This document shows, one piece after another, positions 8,779 through 12,423 of a DNA stretch of 12,423 nucleotides. Where the stretch lies: assembly GCA_001929475.1 (NCBI GenBank), contig LXFE01000668.1:1-12423 (forward strand), read 5' to 3'. Below the pieces are notes generated by a model. That model was not told the origin of the DNA. It worked only from the letters and a program-made list of their open reading frames with translations, and did no database searches. The stretch's first letter is position 1, and each line of letters starts with the position of its first letter. This DNA is from Neolecta irregularis DAH-3. Its lineage: Eukaryota; Ascomycota; Neolectomycetes; Neolectales; Neolectaceae. The translations under genes were made by a program, and so were the position numbers.

Positions 8779-9460
8779 GATCAGAGATGTTATGCAAAAG
8801 CTATTCCTAAGTTGGCAGCTTGATAGATATAAGTGGTAAATTATATCTATAACCTTGCAAAAACCAAGCAAAAATCATTGCTTTGATTGGATGATATTGA
8901 TTCAACCGCGCGCAATTACGAACACCATAAAAGAATGGTGTAGATATTTGGGGTTGGAGGTTGCGCGTATAATCGGACCAATGGCACTTGTCAGTTGTTA
9001 TACTATTATCCTACATCTTTGATATTATTTTGTGCCTTCTTGCATTTCCTCTAGTCAGGAGGAGCTGGTGAATGGTAATCATAGCAGACAGCAGTTTCAA
9101 AGATAAAGAAATACGTACAATTGCCTTTTCACACGCTTGGTGGATGTAGAAGTTGTTGTGGTTTGATATTTGCTTCAAGTGAATTCAAAATGTCTTCAAC
9201 ATTGAGATGTTGAATGGTTGTCATTCCCAGTTTTGTGTTGTGTTACCGCTTCCGGCTATCTATATCACAATCGCGGCATTTACTTTGTAAACAAAGAATA
9301 GCAGCCCAGGTCATCACATATATAATTCGTATCGCTTTTGTTGTTTCAAACATTTGAAATGGCCTCGATATTGAGTGTTTGATGGTTTGTGATACAGGGC
9401 GATGACGTACTGATTCTGGATAAAAGCCACCTCTTCCCACCGCACCATTGCCTGATAATT
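8779..9460. other. Intergenic region upstream of the small serine-rich gene
   Basis: 682 bp with no gene recognised. It holds two diverged copies of a roughly 48-bp segment (9173-9221 and 9344-9390), a CCAAT word at 8978-8982 and a TATA-like acatatataa at 9316-9325, about 135 bases before the next start codon. It probably combines the dioxygenase 3' region with the promoter and leader of the small gene. Confidence 0.5.
9173..9390 (+). repeat. Two diverged direct repeats of about 48 bp
   Basis: Units at 9173-9221 and 9344-9390 share runs such as ttcaa, aaatg, attgag, tgtt and atggtt in the same order, about 35 of 50 aligned columns by hand. They lie in non-coding DNA ahead of the small gene. 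With this divergence, chance similarity in AT-rich sequence is possible. Confidence 0.35.
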
Positions 9461-9759
9461 ATGTCAACCAATCAAGGTTCCCCTAGCTCCAGCTCCTCAT
9501 CTTCTTCATCAATCAGACGAGCCTCTTTTACTCTTGGTGGAGGGAATGACGGTCATGGCGGTGCCATGTTCCAAGTAAGTCTTTCAGCACATGAATAATA
9601 TTCTTACCAGGGAGAAACTCGAAAAGAAACGAACTAGAAGTATGAGTCAGAAGGAGCAGTTCGCTGGTATTGCCAAAGAGGATAGTGTATGCCATTTTTT
9701 CGCAGCACTTGTTAAGTTTCTAGATTTATGAAAGTTTCAAGAAATTCGTCTCTGGTTAG
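9461..9759 (+). CDS. Small serine-rich fungal protein (73 aa, three exons)
   Basis: Exons 9461-9574, 9615-9686 and 9724-9759 code for 73 aa ending in TAG. The first donor is the perfect consensus GTAAGT; introns are 40 and 37 nt, both phase 0. The protein opens with MSTNQGSP and a run of nine serines, then RRASFTLGGGNDGHGGAMFQ. Joining the exons gives AMFQKLEKKRTRSMSQKEQF and finally DSIYESFKKFVSG. From memory, the GGAMF-x-KL-x(2-3)-KR core resembles small uncharacterised ascomycete proteins, some linked to conidiation; I cannot name a family securely. There is no signal peptide or membrane segment; it is polar and likely disordered, with basic RRxS-like sites that could be phosphorylated. 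The acceptor choice for intron 1 (AG at 9613-9614) is set by frame: the nearby CAG at 9608-9610 leads to a stop nine codons later. Confidence 0.75.
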
Positions 9760-9957
9760 ATGATGCGCGTTACCACATGTTTTGGCGTCGGAATTCAGGA
9801 GTTTATCGTATTTGTATTTAGTATTCCAGAATAGCGCAAGTTCGAAAAATGATTATTGTATCTCTCATCTATTTGCCCCTTGAAAGGCCTGGTAATTAAG
9901 CCGACACTGAAGCTATTTATTTGACTATAATCGAATAATATGGGTTAACGGAGCTGG

Positions 9958-11376
9958 TCACAGTCGCTCCATCCGTCTCATAACAGCATTTGTGAATTCC
10001 TAGAAATGAGCATCTATTAAGGAAATCAAGGCGGACCTCAGTCGTAGCATGTCCTTTTAAATCCCTCGTAAGTATTTTCCCTTCTTTTATAACGTCGTAA
10101 ACTGCTGTGGAAATACGGTTGGCATGGCTCTCGAGACCGAGATGACGAAGCATCATGCATGACGAAAGAATCATAGCAGTTGGATTAGCCCATCCCTTAC
10201 CGGCAACTGCAAAGTCAGTTTATCAAAATAGCTAAACGTGGTACTATCGAGACCAACATGACGGCATCCGGGCTCAAACACAGCATAATCTCGGCCAATG
10301 CAAGCAGATGGAATAACGCCAGGTCCTCCAACCAGCGCAGCACCAACGTTTGATAAAATACTTCCATACAAGTTCTAGAGAAAAATGAGTTTCATTTACG
10401 GAAATCAAGCATACAGGCATAACGAGAACATCAAAATTCTGAGGTTTGGAAACGGCCTGCATGCTCGCATTATCCACAATCAAGTCGTTAACTTGCAAAG
10501 TAGGATATTCTTCTCCAACTTTTTGAACTGTCGATCGGAAAAGTCCGTCAGCAAGTTTCATAATGTTTGCCTTGTGGATACAGGTGACCTTCTTCCGGTC
10601 ATTTCGAAGAGCAAAGTCGAATGCAAAGCGAGCGATTCGTTCCGATTTGGCTCTGGTAACAACCTTTAGAGATTGAGTCACTCCAGGAATGGGCTAAGCA
10701 TTAATACCCCAGAGCATCAGGGGATAATTACTGAGTGTTCGAGGCCGGAATATTCACCTTCGGTGTTTTCTCTGATGATTGCAAAATCAACATTTTCGTG
10801 TCGAGTCTTGTAGCCTGGAATGTTTTTAATTAAGACTAACGAGGCATATATGTCGAGTTCCTGTCGGAGAGCGACGTTGAATGATGAATGTCCTGATCGT
10901 TCAAGAGGTGTGTGAAGGATTCCTGTAGGGTAATATCAGCTTTTGCTATCCAAGATAAAAGGTATTAGAAATCTCAAGGTGACTTGAAGATCTTGTTAAT
11001 AAAAAAGCATAAATACCTTTTAGGCCAATTTTATTCCTCTTCAAGCTTTCTACAGCATGTCTGAACATCACTTCTTTTCGACTGGCATCCGTTTGCAGAA
11101 CACCAGAAACATCGATTTGCTCCCACTGGACGGGCACATTCTCTTGTTTGAAAATCATTTTAACTGCGTCGGCGACTTCCACACCAATACCATCTCCGGG
11201 AATGAGAGTCACGGTATATTTTCCTCCATACCGGGTTGATTTGAAAATGTCGTCGGCAAGAGTTGATGCAGAACGACAAGGTTGCTACAAAAAGAACTTT
11301 AGGACTCAAACCTGCGAGAGGTTTTTTGTACCACTAAGGATTTTATTAGAGAGGACCGGACGATCATCTTGGACAT
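9958..11376 (-). CDS. IDH1: NAD-isocitrate dehydrogenase subunit 1, mitochondrial (374 aa)
   Basis: Seven exons: 11376-11332, 11284-11017, 10922-10732, 10693-10415, 10374-10245, 10206-10037 and 9999-9958, 374 aa ending in TGA. The introns are 47, 94, 38, 40, 38 and 37 nt. The enzyme oxidises isocitrate to 2-oxoglutarate with NAD in the mitochondrial TCA cycle, as a hetero-oligomer of IDH1 and IDH2. Diagnostic blocks are YTVTLIPGDGIGVEVADAV, SLKRNKIGLKGILHTP, IIRENTEGEYSGLEH, HKANIMKLADGLF, VDNASMQAVSKP, MPNLYGSILSNVGAALVGG, FEPGCRHVGLDI and ANPTAMILSS. KANIMKLADGLF and EPGCRHVGLDI mark the regulatory IDH1 type rather than catalytic IDH2. The N-terminus MSKMIVRSSLIKSLVQPCRS is basic and hydroxylated with no acidic residue, as in a matrix-targeting presequence. 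In-frame ATGs further upstream exist (to 11508), but the presequence supports 11376 (or 11367). All junctions keep frame. The 3' end converges on the small gene, 198 bp away. Confidence 0.93.
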
Positions 11377-11679
11377 GATTAACAGAGGAGACTTCACGAG
11401 GTCTCGATTGGCGGTGAGTAGAACTGTGAAGTATTTTGTAAATCGCGTGACTGGAATTAGAAGTTCCCTCGCCTTTGGCTCAACGACAAACTGGTATACG
11501 ACAGTCAAGGATATTCAGGTCTCGACGTCTATTACGTGACCTATCCTTCTTGTCTCACGGTAACTCGGTGTCTCTCCACCTACAGCCCCCGCGCATTGTC
11601 TACTCTCCTCTCTCGCCTGTGCCTCCTCTCCCTGCCGCCTCCTCTGTCCCGCGCGTCCCCCCTGCCAAGGTCCGCAGCC
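11377..11679. other. IDH1 upstream region and GC-rich island
   Basis: The IDH1 leader and promoter should lie here. From about 11575 to 11740 the plus strand is strongly pyrimidine-rich (long runs of ctcc and cccc), so the IDH1 coding strand is purine- and G-rich. Overlapping open frames rich in Pro, Ser, Leu and Arg across it look like composition effects. A CCAAT word sits at 11729-11733. Confidence 0.45.
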
Positions 11680-11743
11680 TCAACATTGTCCTCCACCACC
11701 ATCCGATCCAGGACCGGCCTCCTCCCAGCCAATTTTGACACTC

Positions 11744-11997
11744 ACTGTAAGTACCAGTGTTGTAACTGGGGTCCTCGGTGCTTTAAATCCAGGAATTCCC
11801 TTAATGCGCGACCTAAGAGGTGTTGAAACCTGTTGATTCACAAATAAAGTGGCGATAATAATTGCCACGATGAAAGAGGTGAGAAAGCTAGTGATGAGAT
11901 GGAATCGATCCCGAAGCTTGAGAGAAAAATTGTCGTTTTGCGATCTCAACTATTTGGCTTGATAAAGTAATGGTGAATGGTGATTTTTTTCAGACAT
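11744..11997 (-). pseudogene. Possible membrane-protein exon with in-frame TAG
   Basis: On the minus strand an ATG at 11997 (context ttcaATGtct) opens MSEKNHHSPLLYQAK, then TAG at 11952-11950. The same frame continues without another stop as RSQNDNFSLKLRDRFHLITS, a hydrophobic stretch with the core SFIVAIIIATLF (one likely transmembrane segment), and STPLRSRIKGIPGFKAP. A possible donor GTACTT follows CTG near 11743. The fragment reads like real protein, but no family is recognised and there is no other ATG. It may be a gene killed by one nonsense change, or an exon whose TAG is a splice acceptor. Low confidence. Confidence 0.3.
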
Positions 11998-12423
11998 TGA
12001 AATAGATCTAGGGCGGGCACCTCCAGTGTTGTGGTGTTGGAATATTCTATTTGAGGCTGAATCTTAATATGAATGTCCTGGTCTCGAAAGTGACCACTAT
12101 GAAAAGAGCAAATGGCTGACAGATTTCAAGACAAATTCTACGTATTGCTGTTTTGTATGGAAGGCAGGAAATTGTCAATAGACAAAATTGACAATAATTG
12201 AATTACATATTATGTTGAAGTACATCCTTTACGTGTGGCATTAGCTTTGAGTAATGATATCAATCATCTCAGATCGCGAAGGAGTCTCCCTGAATTCCCT
12301 TGGCCCCTACAACATCAGAGTAAGCTGGCCGCCATGGAGTAGATAGGAAGGAAATTATAAGTGTTGGAGCTCGAGTACAATAAGATCAGGTTATATTTCC
12401 TTAATCTAAGCTTGTAGGCGTGT
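11998..12423. other. Right-edge region without a recognised gene
   Basis: No conserved coding block was found on either strand. The only structured element is the inverted repeat at 12171-12195. A gene beginning or ending beyond the edge cannot be excluded. Confidence 0.5.
12171..12195. repeat. Perfect 9-bp inverted repeat
   Basis: attgtcaat at 12171-12179 and its exact reverse complement attgacaat at 12187-12195 are separated by seven bases (agacaaa). This would form a hairpin or serve as a dyad binding site. It is AT-rich and lies in DNA with no recognised gene. Confidence 0.6.

Noticed and set aside
11305-11331. 27-nt intron in IDH1 exon 1 region using the later GTTTGAG donor
   Set aside because: It gives the wrong reading frame; the GTACAA donor with a 47-nt intron restores the presequence and mature start.
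11475-11826. Overlapping plus-strand open frames rich in Pro, Leu and Ser
   Set aside because: They cover the pyrimidine-rich tract upstream of IDH1 and look like low-complexity translation.

Overview
The window looks like genomic DNA of a filamentous ascomycete (Pezizomycotina). Its genes are split by spliceosomal introns, its NAD-isocitrate dehydrogenase subunit 1 reads closest to ascomycete versions, and the other families (ArgE/DapE-like M20 hydrolase, ACMSD-type amidohydrolase, isopenicillin-N-synthase-like dioxygenase) are common in such fungi. No species is claimed. Introns are very short: of 21 reconstructed by frame and splice signals, 20 are 35-47 nt, most 37-41, and one is 94 nt. 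No open frame longer than about 280 codons exists, and none of the five intact proteins is in one piece. All exon coordinates here were assembled by eye from splice signals, reading-frame continuity and remembered family consensus.

Layout. Positions 1-620 hold no recognised gene; three 13-bp tandem repeats lie at the left edge. About 620-1625 (+) is a wrecked GH47 alpha-mannosidase. About 1626-3280 has no recognisable gene. 3281-4397 (-) is an intact M20 hydrolase of 345 aa with one GC-AG intron. 4398-5163 is non-coding with a GC-rich island. 5164-6204 (+) is a dead protein kinase with a nonsense codon and two frameshifts. 6211-7313 (-) is an intact ACMSD-like metal-dependent decarboxylase (340 aa). 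It is divergently paired, across 163 bp holding three GATA motifs, with 7477-8778 (+), an intact 2-oxoglutarate/Fe(II) dioxygenase (330 aa, nine exons). 9461-9759 (+) is a three-exon gene for a 73-aa serine-rich protein. 9958-11376 (-) is mitochondrial NAD-isocitrate dehydrogenase subunit 1 (374 aa, seven exons). 11377-12423 has a purine-skewed GC-rich island and a fragment coding for a membrane segment, broken by an in-frame TAG.

How the genes relate. IDH1 is a TCA-cycle housekeeping gene. The ACMSD-like enzyme and the dioxygenase share an upstream region and could be co-regulated, possibly by a GATA factor linked to nitrogen status; with the M20 amidohydrolase they could form a small catabolic or specialised-metabolism neighbourhood. 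That link is inference from position only. The two relics show that this locus is losing genes. I found no mobile element, CRISPR array, rRNA or convincing tRNA, and no clearly new system. The best leads are the minimal introns, the GC-AG intron, the divergent pair and the small gene.
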